Positions 1-12,171 of a stretch of 64,000 bases of DNA are shown piece after piece. The number at the start of each line of letters is the position of its first letter. The stretch's first letter is position 1. The notes under the pieces are model-generated. The model did not search any database. It was given only the letters and a program-made list of their open reading frames with translations, and was not told where the DNA came from. The stretch is from Cunninghamella blakesleeana (lineage: Eukaryota > Mucoromycota > Mucoromycetes > Mucorales > Cunninghamellaceae): the NCBI GenBank assembly GCA_017871115.1, contig JAFCIZ010000002.1:682001-746000 (forward strand), given 5' to 3'. The position numbers were made by a program, and so were the translations under genes.

Positions 1-49
1 GGATAAACCATTGATCTTTATATATATATTAAATATTTTTTTAAAATAG

Positions 50-1119
50 AAACAAAGAATGATTTTCAGCATATACCTTCACCACCAACAAGTCAGCAAC
101 GTCGACCTGAGAATAAAAAAATGGATTCTAAAAAAGTACAAACAAGATTTTTAATACAAAACAATAACAATAACAATAGTATAAGGCAACCATCATCATC
201 GTCTTTTACTAGTACTATACATAATATTAAACCTTCACGTGAATCCATTAAAAAAGATATTGAACAATTTCAACCCCCTTCTACTTGGTCAACACTTCCC
301 AAGCATGAGCTATTTATTAAATACCCTACAGTAATGTATGTTTTTATTTTTATTTTTATTTTTATTATTATTATTATAATAATAATTTGGTCATGTTAAC
401 AATTTTTCATGTAATAATAATAATGATTATTATTATTATTATTATTTTGGAAATACTCATATGGTTTTATTTATATATTTATATTTATTTATTTCCTTCT
501 TCATTGTAGTACAATGGAAGAATTGATGAATCAATTAAAGCATGAAGTAGAAAGATATACCTATTTATTAGATGATACTGAAAAAGTAATGAAAGATTAT
601 GAAAATGATATTGATGAAACATTAAATAATTTACAAGATTTAGAAAATAAAATTAAGGTAAATATATATAATTTAAAATGAAATAATCAGAATAGATAAG
701 CAAATTAAAAAGGTGTATATATATTCTGGGTCATCAAGAGAGGATATTATTTATTTATTTATGTATTTTATTTTACTTATCGAATATATATATATATATA
801 TTAGGAAATGAATACCAAGACTGTAGTCTATGCAGAACAACAATTAAATATGAGGTCTCAATTAAATATAATAATGAATAATAATAAAAATGATAAAAAC
901 GCGAGACGAATACAGCATAAATTAAATGAAAAAATTGATAAATGGAAAAGTAGAAAAGATCCGTTAGTTCAGCTCTCCAATATATTGACAACACATGAAC
1001 AATTAGTAACATTAAATAAATTAACTGATCGATTTTGGAATATTATTTATTATATTATACTGGGTATTATTATTATTATCATCATGTTATTACTATGGTT
1101 ACCTCATCTTACTCCTTGA
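50..1119 (+). CDS. Tail-anchored coiled-coil protein, 5'-partial
   Basis: Function not recognised. Three exons are visible: 50-335, 510-657 and 805-1119. The frame is open upstream of the first ATG (121) back to a TAG acceptor at 47-49, so the 5' part probably lies outside the window; starting at 121 is the alternative. The donor at 336 (GTATGT) is chosen over the one at 331 because only it keeps exon 2 in frame. The N-terminal part is Ser/Asn-rich and likely disordered. The middle (from MEELMNQLKHEVE) is a charged heptad-rich coiled coil. The last ~30 residues form one very hydrophobic Ile/Leu helix followed by WLPHLTP, the layout of a tail-anchored membrane protein with the bulk facing the cytosol. 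The membrane cannot be told from sequence. Confidence 0.6.
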
Positions 1120-1479
1120 TTCATATATGTATATATATATGTAGATTAATAATAATGAATTAAAAATAATTAAATAAATAAATAAATGATCATTTTATAT
1201 ATATCGTAATAATTATATTTATATAAAAATACATAATGGTAAAATAATAATAATAACAATAATAATAATAAAATATCAATTACCAAAAAAAAAAAAAAAA
1301 AAAAATCATAATGATAAACAAAATATAGTAATTATTAATAATATTTTATACAAAAATATAAATAAAAGGGGATAGAAAGAAGGAAAGGGGGTAGAGAGGG
1401 AGGGTTTAGTATTGTTATTATTACATATGTCTGTGAAGTGCATCATTCGTTTTATTAAAATTTAATTTAATAAAATTCT
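1120..1479. other. Intergenic, convergent gene ends
   Basis: Between the stop of the tail-anchored protein gene and the stop of the DCAF7-like gene. It holds only A/T-rich 3' untranslated sequence, a run of about 20 A near 1285-1305 and a purine-rich patch near 1370-1405. No gene seen. Confidence 0.6.
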
Positions 1480-2843
1480 CTATAATTTAAGTGCTTGAAT
1501 AGTATTTCCAAATCCAATCCCAACCCATTTCGTTACAATTTTATTCCATGATAATGAGTTAATACCTGATCCTGCAGAATAAGCTAAAATTGGATCTTGA
1601 ATCGATCGAAGAGGAGGTTGAGTTGATTTTGATGAATGTTGATATGATGAAGATGATGAATTAGAATTTGATTCATGAATATCCCAAATAAGTACTTGTG
1701 TATCATCTCCTGTTTAAAGAGATGAAAAAAAGAGAGAAAAACATTACTATCTATTGCCTTTTTTCTTTTTCTTTTTTTTTTATAATCATTTATTAAATTC
1801 ATTTAATATAGTTACCTCCAGTAGCAATTTGGCTTGGACGAGAAGGTGACCAATTCATACAATTAACACTACTCTGATGGCTTTTAACTAACTCAGCAAT
1901 AGGAGAACTTGGATGACGGATATCAAGAATTTGAACAGATGAAGAATCCATTCGAAAAGTTGCCAATAAATTAGGGTTGATACGATTAAATTGAAGTCTT
2001 AGTAATGGACATGAACCATGTGAATTTAATCCATTAGCTTGTGATGATGATGTTGATGATCGAGAACCATTAAGTACGGGTGGTGATTCATAAAGAATGG
2101 TTGAATGTTCTAATGATCTATTAATAAATAAAAATAAAAATAAAAAAAATGATACGTAAATAAATATTGCATGATCAAAAATAATTTTTATTGTTTAATC
2201 TAAGAAACAAACGTATCACTTTTTTTTTTGTCGTACCCTATTTATTTATTTATATACCTATATTTTTATTTTTATCTTGTATCATCTATTATTTTATTTT
2301 TTATTTTTTTTACCTTAAATCGAATAAACGAACCGATCCATCAGCACCAACACTAGCAAAAATATCTGCAGAACCATGCATAAAGCCTACATCATAAACA
2401 TCACTATCATGTGCAATCAACTGTGTCTTTGCTTGATTGGTTTCTACATTCCATACTGTACAAGTGGTATCAATACTTGAGGTAACAATAAGTGAAGGAT
2501 CCGTTTCATTCCAATCAAACGAGGTAAGTGGGGCACAAAAATCACTTTGTTTCATCTAAAATAGACACATAAATAATAAATAATAAATAAAAATAAATAA
2601 ATAAATAAAAATAAATATATCATACCCATAATAATAATAAAAGTTTATCATATTTTATACTCTAATTTTTATCTTACATTTACTAATTCTGCTTTTTTGA
2701 CAAGACGTTGAGAAAAAAAAATTGGACTTTTCCTTCCATTAATTGAATTACTATTTGAACCGTAATGTGGGTTATCAACTAATTCCCATAATCGAAGTAT
2801 ATCGCCTGTTGTCGCTAATAAATCGGTATTTCTAGCATCGGTC

Positions 2844-2882
<39 letters not shown>

Positions 2883-3403
2883 ACATAAACAGAGATTTCT
2901 TATCTATCCATTATTTTATATATTTTTTTCTCATTCTGTTTTTATTTTTTGTAATAATAATAAAAAAAAGCACTTCTTTATCCTTATATATTAATATATA
3001 TTACCCTTGTTGGTTCCCATAGTACTTTAGTTATAGGGTAATAAGAGTCTGACTCGGCAATAGGTGTAAAATCGTTATTTTGTTGTTGTATACCATTATT
3101 ATTTTCTGTTTTTCCTATAATCCTTAACTAAAAAAAAGATGAAAAGTACCGAATGAGAATAGATAAAATATAATAAATATAATTGATATAAATATAATAT
3201 TAATAGTAATAATAATAAGTCATTATATTTTCTTTATTACTTACTTTATTGTTATTATCTTCGATAAAACTGCCAATTGCTAAACGAAAGGCTTTTTGCT
3301 CATCTCTACTTTTACACCAATCTAAAGCATATACTGGCCAAGGACAATCGTATTGATAGACGTCTTTTTCAGTATTCGAATAGTGTCTATTATTATTATT
3401 CAT
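1480..3403 (-). CDS. DCAF7: DCAF7/WDR68 (An11/TTG1-type) WD40 protein
   Basis: Six exons (3403-3245, 3127-3005, 2842-2678, 2555-2314, 2117-1816, 1709-1480) give 406 aa against about 340 in animals; the excess is Ser/Asn-rich insertion. Family signatures are [10 protein letters not shown] and [15 protein letters not shown] near the N-terminus, [19 protein letters not shown] with [10 protein letters not shown] in the middle, and [16 protein letters not shown] before the fifth exon. The C-terminus ([15 protein letters not shown]) matches the family ending. The family is a seven-bladed WD40 scaffold that binds DYRK/HIPK kinases and, in animals, the DDB1-CUL4 ligase; in plants and fungi it supports bHLH/MYB or pigment regulation. 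Two bHLH genes lie in this window, but no link is implied. The family call is firm; the partner in this organism is unknown. Confidence 0.93.
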
Positions 3404-3997
3404 TCTATATAATAATTATGTTTATAATAAAAAAAAGATGACTGTATGAATAAAAAAATTTTTTTTATTTAATAAAGGAAAGTGTAAGACATAAATCGAA
3501 ACAAAAAGAAAAAAAAAAGTTAAAGCTCCTTGATTTTTTTTTTTTTTATTTTTTTATTTTTTTATTTTTTGAGTTTGAAGATTCTTTTTTACTTATGTGA
3601 CCTTTTTTATAATAAAAAATAATAATTATAATATATATTTTTTTTATATGTGATGAAATGATAATATGTCAAATAATGACCTATTTAATGATATGATGGG
3701 GGGAAAAAAAGAGGGGGAAAAGAGTATAATTTTTTATAACTGAAAAAGCTCCTTACTTTTCTTTATATACATGCTATTTTTACCAATTAAATTGCAGCAA
3801 ACCTTTTTAGCCTGCATATTTTTTTCTTTTAAGCGGCACTTTTTTTCATTCATTCTTTTTTCTTTCTTCTTCCTTTTTTTTTCCCTTTCTAATATATCAT
3901 TTTTTAAAATACCTTTATAATACCTTTCTAATAATAATAATAATAATAATAATATATAATACATAATATTCATTTATAAATATATTTTTTATATACA
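3404..3997. other. Divergent promoter region
   Basis: Separates the starts of the DCAF7-like (-) and FYVE (+) genes. It is T-rich, with poly-T/poly-A tracts near 3530-3570 and an (AAT)n run near 3930-3955. An open frame on the minus strand here (3734-3973) is Lys-rich low complexity with no family signal. No clear core element. Confidence 0.5.
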
Positions 3998-6900
3998 ATG
4001 TCAACTACTATTGATACTCATATACCAACTCATTCAGTTTTTAATTCTCACTTTAACTTTGCCTCTTTAGCCACGAAGAGGCCAATACCAACAAGAAGCA
4101 TGTCAACTACTACTGATAATAAATCACTAGCTTCTCAACTATCGTTATTTGCAACTAACCTTAAACGATCGGCCTCTATTAGCACAAGCAAATCAAGGTA
4201 ATAATAATAAATGATGTTATTTTTTTTTATTGCTTTTTTTCTTTTCTCACTCACTAAACAATTGTTATTTTATCTGTATTTTATTTGTGTATCACTTTAT
4301 TATTTATATCCAGCCGATTGAATAAAACAAACAATACATCAGAAAATAAACAACAACACATGAAAGAATCTAATAAAAATACTATTAGTAATATGACTTC
4401 ATCTTTTTCTAAAAAAATATCCTCTAAAACAACCTCCATTACTAATAACAATAACAATAATAATACTACAGCTACTATTCTGACTAAAAAGAATCCACAA
4501 CAATTAAGGGGTAATAGAAACAATAAACTTTCTACTGAAACTGCCGATACTTACATTGATATTAAACAACAGCAACAACAACAGAGACAAAGAAGAAATA
4601 GTATTACTTCAAATATATCATCTCTGTCTATCACAAATGCTAATCGTACTCAACGTTTAAGAGCTCAATCAAATAATATTACTACTGCTACCACAGCATC
4701 AAGACAAACTCAACCTTATATTAATAGTAAAACGAATCAATCACATGAAACCACCTTATCCACTTCGCCACCGCAATTATCTAAAACAAATAATAATAAT
4801 AATAATAATAATTTTGCAAAGTATATCCGAAATAAAAATGATATTATTTTGAATTCAACTACTAGACGAAACTCTATTCATGATATAAACGATATTAAAA
4901 AAAAAACCTTATACCCACAACAACAACCTTTATCAAATAAATTGACAAAAGTACCACTATCAAATAAAAATAATAATCATAATCATAATCATAATAAATT
5001 AATAAAATTGGATTTAACAGACAATGAAAATAATAATAATAATAATAGTAATTATAATAATTTATTAATAAATGAACAAGAATCATCTAAAAAACAATCT
5101 ACTTCTATTAATAACCACATTCAACGTCGTACAAGAACTGCTTCTGTATCTATTGTTGCATCATCTTTATCTTCATCTGTCAAACCAACTAATTCTACCT
5201 CTTCTTTAAGTCGAAGACACTCAATGGCGGATTTTCAAAATAATCATCATCAACATCAACATCAACAACAAAGAATAATAGATCCATCTACCTCTACTAC
5301 CTCTTTATCAAGAAGACATAGTCAGTCCCATCTCCGACATCCTTCGTGGCTAGACTCCGCTGGATTCATGCGCCCATCAAAATGTCAATTTTGCCAACCT
5401 GATCCTCCTACCAAAACGACCGTCATTACTCCCCCTCAAGCAACTGGTGTACCATCCTTTCGTCCTCCTCCTACATCATCACCTACTATAAGAAGATCTT
5501 CTTCAAGAATGAATAATACAATGGAATCTGGCTTTTCTACTTATTCTTCTTCTTCTTCTATTAATAATGATTCTGCTTTTTCAATGGGTTCAAATCATAG
5601 TCGCTTCAGTGATATAGATGATAACAATAATAACAATGTACCTTCTTATATGATGAAACGACGTATATCTGTTTCTTCCGTTCATCACTATGATATTACT
5701 GCTTCCAAACCATCTTCATATTATCAATCACCACCTTCTTTAAGAAAAAAAAAATCATCACGTATACCAAAAAAATTCAATCCTGAAGAGAAAGAAAAAA
5801 TAAAGAATTCAAAACCATCTACACCTTTACCTACTTTTTTACATCGTTTTTCAAAACCTACTACAGCTACTACTACTACTACCACATCGATGGATTTATC
5901 TTTTCAACAGCAACATGATAGACTAATGGGATTATTAGACTTGGAGGACGAGTATTCTTCTTCATTTACTTTAAATAACAATGACCTATCATCATCATCT
6001 TCTTCTTCTTCTACAACAACAGCAACAACAAATACTACTACTAATTCAACCGCTACTAAACCTATTCAAAAAGAAATAACAACACCTTTTTCATCCACTC
6101 TAAGTGTATCCATGGCAGCTGCTACAGCAGTAGTTGTTTCTTATGCCTCAAAATACGCAACAACACCAGCCAATAAACAACTATTATTAAATCGTTTGAC
6201 ACAACCTGATTTTTTAAAAAGATTAGGTGACGAATTATTAGGAATGGATAGTCAGTTGGATGAATGGATTTCAAAACATCAATCCATTTCCTTACCAACC
6301 GTAATAGATACTAATGATCATGTACAACAACAATGGTTTAAACAAGAAAAGGAAAATGATAAAGAAAATAATAAAGGGAAAGAAAAAGAAAATGATATAA
6401 AAAGAAAGAGTGTATTGGACCAATTACAAAATTTATTAAATTCCTCCTCTTCATCTTTACCATTAAATAATGAACAACAACAAAAACAACAAAAAAAGCC
6501 ATCAGCATCTATATCCACTTCTTCTTCTAATTCGTCATCATCCATACCCTTCTCTTATAATAAAACAATTACATTTCCATCCTCATCCTCTATTACATCT
6601 ATGGATAGCAATAATCATCCCCCCGTTCATCCAACTTCTACAACTTCATCACAAAAAGATATTCTTTTAGAATTAGATTGGTCAACAAAATTACATAAAG
6701 TATTACAACAATGGTTTATGAATCAACATTATGGAACTCTTGATCAATGTAAAGTAGCTCTAGATGGTACTCTTATCATGACGTTTACTGGTCACATCCG
6801 TACATTAGAGATATCATTGGTATCATGTTTGGTAATTAAAAAAAAAAAAAAATAACGGATGATTATTATGTATATATGATTAATTAATTAATTAATTAAT

Positions 6901-7361
6901 TACATTTTTATTTATATATATTAGATGGATTCACAAACGGATGCTGCACCAGTTCAATTAATTCAACAACAATATGTAATAAATTTAAGTAAAGAAGATA
7001 GAATGAAATCTTTTTACATCATCTCCCCCGAACAATGGATTCCTGATGAACAGGTTCATCAATGTCAATTTAAAACAAAAACAACAGAATGCCATCGTAC
7101 TTTTGATTGGATTAATCGTAAACATCATTGTCGAAGGTATATATTTAATTGATCTCTTTATATGAAACATACGATTTTTTTAAAAAAAATACGATTGCTT
7201 ATTTTCTTTTTTTTTTTTCTAGGTGTGGTGATATTTTTTGCCAAATCCATAGTTCTAATAAATTACCATTATTTACAGAAAAGGACGAAGATGCTAATTG
7301 GTCCCGTGTTTGTGATACCTGTTGCTTTAACTTGGTTGGAAATCATTTAGTGAATTCATAA
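3998..7361 (+). CDS. Long low-complexity protein with C-terminal FYVE zinc finger
   Basis: Four exons (3998-4197, 4314-6831, 6925-7136, 7223-7361) encode 1022 aa. Residues 1 to about 700 are Asn/Ser/Thr/Gln-rich and probably disordered. A more ordered part follows (LLLNRLTQPDFLKRLGDELL, then WSTKLHKVLQQWFMNQHYG). The C-terminus, about residues 953-1014, is a FYVE finger: spaced Cys pairs, the basic RKHHCRRCG core split by the last intron, FCQIHSS and RVCDTC. FYVE domains bind phosphatidylinositol 3-phosphate on endosomes or vacuoles, so a peripheral endosomal or vacuolar role is inferred. One usual Cys position is His (CQIHS). It resembles the layout of yeast Pib2, but no Pib2-type C-terminal tail follows the finger, so I do not assign a name. 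The start ATG is the first in frame after the promoter. Confidence 0.82.
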
Positions 7362-7598
7362 AAGAAGTTTTGTTCATATACTTTATATATATCCATTGTT
7401 AATTATTAAAAAAATTATATAATATTATAATAAACTTTTTTACATACATACATACATTACGTAGTTATTCATTTCAAGAGTGTTTAATAAAAAATAGTAT
7501 TTTTGAAAAATATATACATGTTTTTATTATTATTATTATTTTAATAGATAGAAGTATATAATGTATGAATGATTTTAAGCATTAATATAATTGGAATA

Positions 7599-7633
<35 letters not shown>

Positions 7634-7721
7634 CAATAAAACTTGAATAGTTTATACGTATCTAGGCAATACCTCCCTTTTTTATAATATATATGCACGA
7701 ATAACGTTAATTTTTTGATTA
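7362..7721. other. Intergenic, convergent gene ends
   Basis: 3' untranslated sequence between the FYVE gene and the bHLH gene. It contains (ATT)n and (AAT)n microsatellites near 7520-7545 and 7600-7635. No gene seen. Confidence 0.55.
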
Positions 7722-8643
7722 TTAATAGCTATTGCCTTTATCCCTATCTTCTTCTTCTTCATCGTCTGATTCTTCAAATTCTTTACCAACTTTAGCACAT
7801 AATTCTCTATTTAGTTCACGACATTTTTTATACCTAGCTTTAAAATCCTCTACTTGATATTGTAATAATTTCATAGTTTCCTCTGCAGCTAATTTTTCTA
7901 GAGTATATTTTTCTTCTTCTTGTTTAAATTTATCATTGATAGTATGGATATAATTGATGGCATTGCGTAATATCATTCCTTTTTTTGTTTCTCTTGTATT
8001 GATTAATTTGGCTAATTCTTCAATTTTTTCAGACATAGCTTTTCTACGTCGTCTTTCAACTTCACTATGTGTTAGTCGCCTTAATTTTAGCCATTCTGCT
8101 GATCCAGGTACGGGCTTTTCATCATCTTTATCATTATCATTATTATTATGATTGTTGCTATGGTTGTTATGATAAGAATTTGTAGTATTGGTTGTAATGG
8201 ATTCTTGATCATCATATTCTGATGAATTCATATATTCAGAGGAATCTAGTGAATCACCTGCTTCACTCGTATTGTTATTATTGGTTTCCAATGGGTCTGT
8301 GAATTTTGTTCGTTTTACATTTGATTTTGTTTCATATCTAAAGTAAAGATAAATACAAATTTTATATATAATAAATAATGTAATTCATGTAATTATCTTC
8401 ATTATACTATTGTTGATATTATAACTTTTATTTATTTTATTGCCTAATGATAAAAAATAAAACAAAAACTTACATTGAAAAAATATTATCATGAGCTTCA
8501 TCATAAACAGGAGCTACATTTTCCTATAATAAAATATAGTATCATTTAATAACTAGATAAGAAAAAATGCATACCATATACTATTAATATATTTATGATT
8601 ATGTTTATGATTACTATTATTCATTTACATTTGTTCGCTTCAT
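7722..8643 (-). CDS. bHLH transcription factor (E-box class B type)
   Basis: Three exons (8643-8629, 8523-8474, 8337-7722) give 226 aa. The first coding exon is only 15 nt (MKRTN); its ATG is preferred because it joins in phase with ENVAPVYDEAHDN and avoids a non-ATG start in exon 3. An Asn/His/Asp-rich stretch precedes the bHLH at about residues 108-155. The basic region THSEVERRRR has the His112-Glu116-Arg120 contacts that specify CACGTG-type E-boxes. The second helix (KKGMILRNAINYIHTI) is followed by a long charged coiled coil with zipper character, then an acidic C-terminus. Nuclear regulator of unknown targets. It is divergent from the TOE1-like gene and shares a 375-bp promoter. Confidence 0.85.
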
Positions 8644-9018
8644 ATTTGATAATTGTGTTGTATTGTAGTAATGTAAAAAAATAAAATAAAAAAAATACAC
8701 TATATAAAATTAAAATAATAAGATTAATAAAACTAAAGTTAGACATAAATTATTATCAAAGAATTTTATAGCTGAAAACTATGCATATCTTATTAAAAAA
8801 AATAACACTTGATATTTATTACCAATAGGTGGTTTTTTTTTAAAAAAAAAAAAATGAAAAAGAAAAAGAAAAAAAAGAATAAAGAAACAAAAAAATTAAT
8901 TTTTTTCTATAAATTTTTAAAGTTGCCCGGTCACCTGATTTTTTACCGGAATATAAATTTAAAATTTTATGTATTTTGTTATGTATTTTTTCTTGTCCTC
9001 TATTTTTATTTATACTCT
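8644..9018. other. Divergent promoter region, bHLH / TOE1
   Basis: 375 bp between the bHLH start (-) and the TOE1-like start (+). A/T-rich, with a GGTCACCTGATTTTTTACCGG stretch at about 8929-8949 being the only GC-richer part. The upstream frame of the TOE1 ORF is open here but is Lys/Phe low complexity, so I treat it as leader. Confidence 0.5.
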
Positions 9019-10642
9019 ATGGAAAAAAATTCCTGGCGAATAAAGAAAAAGCAACAAATATCTTATACTGAAGTAGACAATGACAATTTTTCAAGTTTAT
9101 ATGATTCTATATTAGATGTGATTAGTCAAGCGCACTATATTGCCATCGATACTGAGTTTTCTGGACACAAAAAAGATATTAATAAAAATATGGAAGATCG
9201 ATATAAAGATCTATCTGATATTATTCGATCACATAGTCTATTATCTTTTGGGCTTACTGTTATTACTGATTCATCGATATCTGCAACAGCAACAACTTCC
9301 ACAACAAAGGATAGTAAAGATCCATCAAAAACCACTCTATATCAATTTTCAAACTTTGAATTTTTAACACTTAATCAGCAATCATTTAAAATAGATCCAA
9401 CAAATATAAAATTCTTGGTAGAAAATGGTTTTGACTTTAGTCGTATATTTCAAATTGGGATCCCTTTTACTAGCGGTAAAATTAGCCCTCATTCTTCTTC
9501 TACTTCAGCATATCATAAAAAATATAATAATAATAGTGATAGTGATAGTAATAATGAATTGTTACGACAACTTTGGCATTCTATATTACGCGTGATTCAT
9601 GAAAAAAGTATACCTATCATTGTACATAATGGATTATTGGATATAATGTATTTGTATGACAGTTTTATAACTTCCCTACCATCCAAATTATCAACTTTTG
9701 TAGCGGATTTGGTAGAAATGTTTCCTTCTGGCATTTATGATACAAAATATATATCTACTTCTTTGGTAGGTGAATCTAAATCTTATTTAGCTTATCTTTA
9801 TTGTAAATATTCTCGCCTTCAAGAAGAGCAAGAAGAATCATCTCACCATTCTTGGTCCATTCAAATGCTTCCCAATTTAAAAACAAACCAAAATAAAACA
9901 TCAGAATCAACAGTAATAAATACAGTAGCATATAAATTCAATTCAATACATGACGATGATAATGATAATGATAGAGAAATGTCACCTGCTAAAAAGCGCC
10001 GTCTAAGATCAAAAAAATTTAAAGACAAAAAAAACACATCAGGAATCTGTGGACAATACTCAGTAAATAATAATTATAGAAATAATTACTACATATATCA
10101 CTTTAATTTTTTAAATTACTAACTTATTCTTTCTCCTCTTTTTTTTTTTATTTCTTTTTATATCATAGCAACATGGATGGTGTATTAAAGGTGGAGAATG
10201 TACTCTTAGTCATGATATGGACGTCATTTTGGATTTTGATCTTGGGATAAAAAAGAGCGAGAATATTGAATTAAATCATCATAATAATATTAATAATGAA
10301 AAAGAAGAAGAACAATCATTAATCATAAAGAACAGCGGCGTCAATGATAATAAAACTTCTGAAGAAAGTAATACGTCATTGTCACCATCTATATCAGAAC
10401 CTCGCCGTGATCATGCTTCTCATTTCGACGCGTTTATGACGGCATTTGTTTTTTGTTATTATAAATCAACATTATCGAAGGAAACTTTATCAGAGAGTAT
10501 CAACAAATTAAATTTAATGCGATTAAATATTCCCCTTCGAATTGCAGAAAGCCATTACAGTAAACCTAGTGAAGAATGGAGCTATATTAAATCAAAAATA
10601 TGGCCAAATCCTGATAAATCATCAGCTTCAAATGCAGTATAA
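9019..10642 (+). CDS. TOE1: TOE1-like CAF1-family 3' exonuclease (deadenylase)
   Basis: Two exons (9019-10062, 10169-10642) give 505 aa. The N-terminal half is a DEDD nuclease: IAIDTEFSG (Asp44, Glu46), then VHNGLLDIMYLY with Asp208, and YDTKYIS. The intron splits a CCCH zinc finger, Cys344-x8-Cys353-x5-Cys359-x3-His363, followed by DMDVILDFD, which is the hallmark of TOE1. A C-terminal RRDHASHFDAFMTAFVF block matches the second half of the nuclease fold in this family. Human TOE1 trims adenylated 3' ends of snRNAs and other small RNAs in the nucleus and Cajal bodies; the same role is inferred here. The start at 9019 is preferred because upstream codons are Lys/Phe low complexity. Confidence 0.9.
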
Positions 10643-10712
10643 TATGTATATATGTATAATTAATTTTTAAACAATTATTACAAATAAACTGAAATAAAGT
10701 AAAGCATTAAAC

Positions 10713-10748
<36 letters not shown>

Positions 10749-10935
10749 AAACATATCTTTTTTATTACTATTTAGTATATATATCAAATTTAAAGAAAAA
10801 AAAGAAAAAATAGAGAAAGGAAGATAAAAAAAAAATAAATGATATAAAAAGAAAGATTTTATTTACAGAAAAAATGAATAATAGTAATGCTAATAACACA
10901 AATTATTTTTTTTTAAATATATATATATATATATA
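10643..10935. other. Intergenic, convergent gene ends
   Basis: 3' ends of the TOE1-like and glycosyltransferase genes face each other. A (TA)n run lies near 10715-10747 and another near 10917-10935. No gene seen. Confidence 0.5.
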
Positions 10936-12171
10936 TTAACAGGTATCTTCAACGGTAGCCATTTTACGGGTTCCCCAATCAGTGATATGGAGTGTAAACA
11001 AAGCATAGATTTTCATGATAGCAAAGTAAAAATTGAAAATTAAATAAATAGGTAAAGCCCAAATATCCTGGGGTCTTTTTACAAAATGTGGGAAAAGTTT
11101 AACCAAGCGGGTAACTAATAACCAAATAACATAGGAAGTGATAATATTCCAACCAGGTAAATGATAATCAAAGAAACATAGCACAATCACAGAAGCAGGA
11201 CCACTAAGTAATGTCAAAGGATTGATAATTTTATCCAACATTGTGTAAGTAACAAAAGGATGCTTGGTCCAAATATGCCTTTCCATGAACAATGATCTAA
11301 AATCGGAACGCCAGGTGTTTCTTGTCCAACGTAAAACTTGTTTTAAAAATCGCCAATTATCTTTAAAAGTAGATAACAAATGGGCTTCTTTACATACTTG
11401 CATATAAGTGTTCCAACCGTGTGATACCATCCATCTAGTTAAAAATTTATCATCGCCGGAATTTAATTTATATTTTCCACACCAATAATCATTTACAAAA
11501 GAATTTTGAAAATCGGGATCCTTTAATATAACGGTACGATAAGCACCAGTTCTACCAGAAATACAACATACACCATCATCAATATGTGTTGAAGCAGCTA
11601 CTTCAATATTACGTACAGATAATCGGAACCCAGCAAGGATTTCCCAAATACTTAGATGTTTACCAACAGGCTTCACGGTTTGTGATGTGCCCACTCCACC
11701 AATTGATTCATCTTCAAAGCAAGCCAAAATATAATCTAACATTGTTGAGGGCCAAATAGCATCATCATCAGCAAAGACTAAAATATCTGTGGTTGTATTC
11801 TTTATGCCTTCTACCATTTGAATTCTTTTATTTGCTTGTGGGACTGAAAACACTTTGATTTTTGTAGGATGAATGGATTGGGCTAAAGTAATCATAGGCT
11901 CCATCATACAAGCTTCAGTAACAATAATAATTTCCTTGGGGTCACATGCTAACCAAGAATATGCAGCTTCACGAAACTCTTCACCAGCATCGATTGTAGG
12001 AACAACAATTGTTACATCATGTTTGGCTTGGTACACTGGATTGGAGGTAGGTCGGATAGGTCGGTAGACACACCACGCACATAGTTTTATAAAAAAGACA
12101 AGGTAACGATAAAATCCTATAACACCAAGTGGTACAAAGATTGGAAAGAAATCGGCTGTCAAGTATAACAT
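10936..12171 (-). CDS. Family-2 processive glycosyltransferase, fungal Cps1-like
   Basis: Intronless, 411 aa. A hydrophobic helix at about residues 10-35 precedes the GT-A domain. VTIVVPTIDAGEEF opens the nucleotide-sugar fold, FADDDAIW (Asp135-137) is the metal/UDP-sugar motif, SGDDK (239-241) the acceptor-side acid and QVLRW (278-282) the Q-x-x-R-W processivity motif. Three hydrophobic segments after about residue 310 complete an integral membrane enzyme. The layout matches hyaluronan/chitin-synthase relatives such as Cryptococcus Cps1 and the fungal GT2 needed for hyphal growth on surfaces. The product is a cell-surface polysaccharide, but which sugar cannot be read from sequence. Confidence 0.85.
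   Translation of the reverse strand: MLYLTADFFPIFVPLGVIGFYRYLVFFIKLCAWCVYRPIRPTSNPVYQAKHDVTIVVPTIDAGEEFREAAYSWLACDPKEIIIVTEACMMEPMITLAQSIHPTKIKVFSVPQANKRIQMVEGIKNTTTDILVFADDDAIWPSTMLDYILACFEDESIGGVGTSQTVKPVGKHLSIWEILAGFRLSVRNIEVAASTHIDDGVCCISGRTGAYRTVILKDPDFQNSFVNDYWCGKYKLNSGDDKFLTRWMVSHGWNTYMQVCKEAHLLSTFKDNWRFLKQVLRWTRNTWRSDFRSLFMERHIWTKHPFVTYTMLDKIINPLTLLSGPASVIVLCFFDYHLPGWNIITSYVIWLLVTRLVKLFPHFVKRPQDIWALPIYLIFNFYFAIMKIYALFTLHITDWGTRKMATVEDTC

Noticed and set aside
330..331. Donor at 331 in the first gene
   Set aside because: It shifts exon 2 to a frame with an early stop; the GTATGT donor at 336 keeps the coiled coil.
4281..4523. Minus-strand Leu/Val-rich ORF opposite the FYVE gene
   Set aside because: Antisense of Asn/Thr-rich codons; hydrophobic by composition only.
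7722..8291. bHLH starting inside exon 3 at a TTG
   Set aside because: Not an ATG; two short upstream exons join in phase and give MKRTN as the start.
8809..9018. N-terminal extension of the TOE1-like ORF
   Set aside because: The frame is open but it has no good ATG near its start and reads as Lys/Phe/Tyr low complexity; the family-like protein starts at the ATG 9019.
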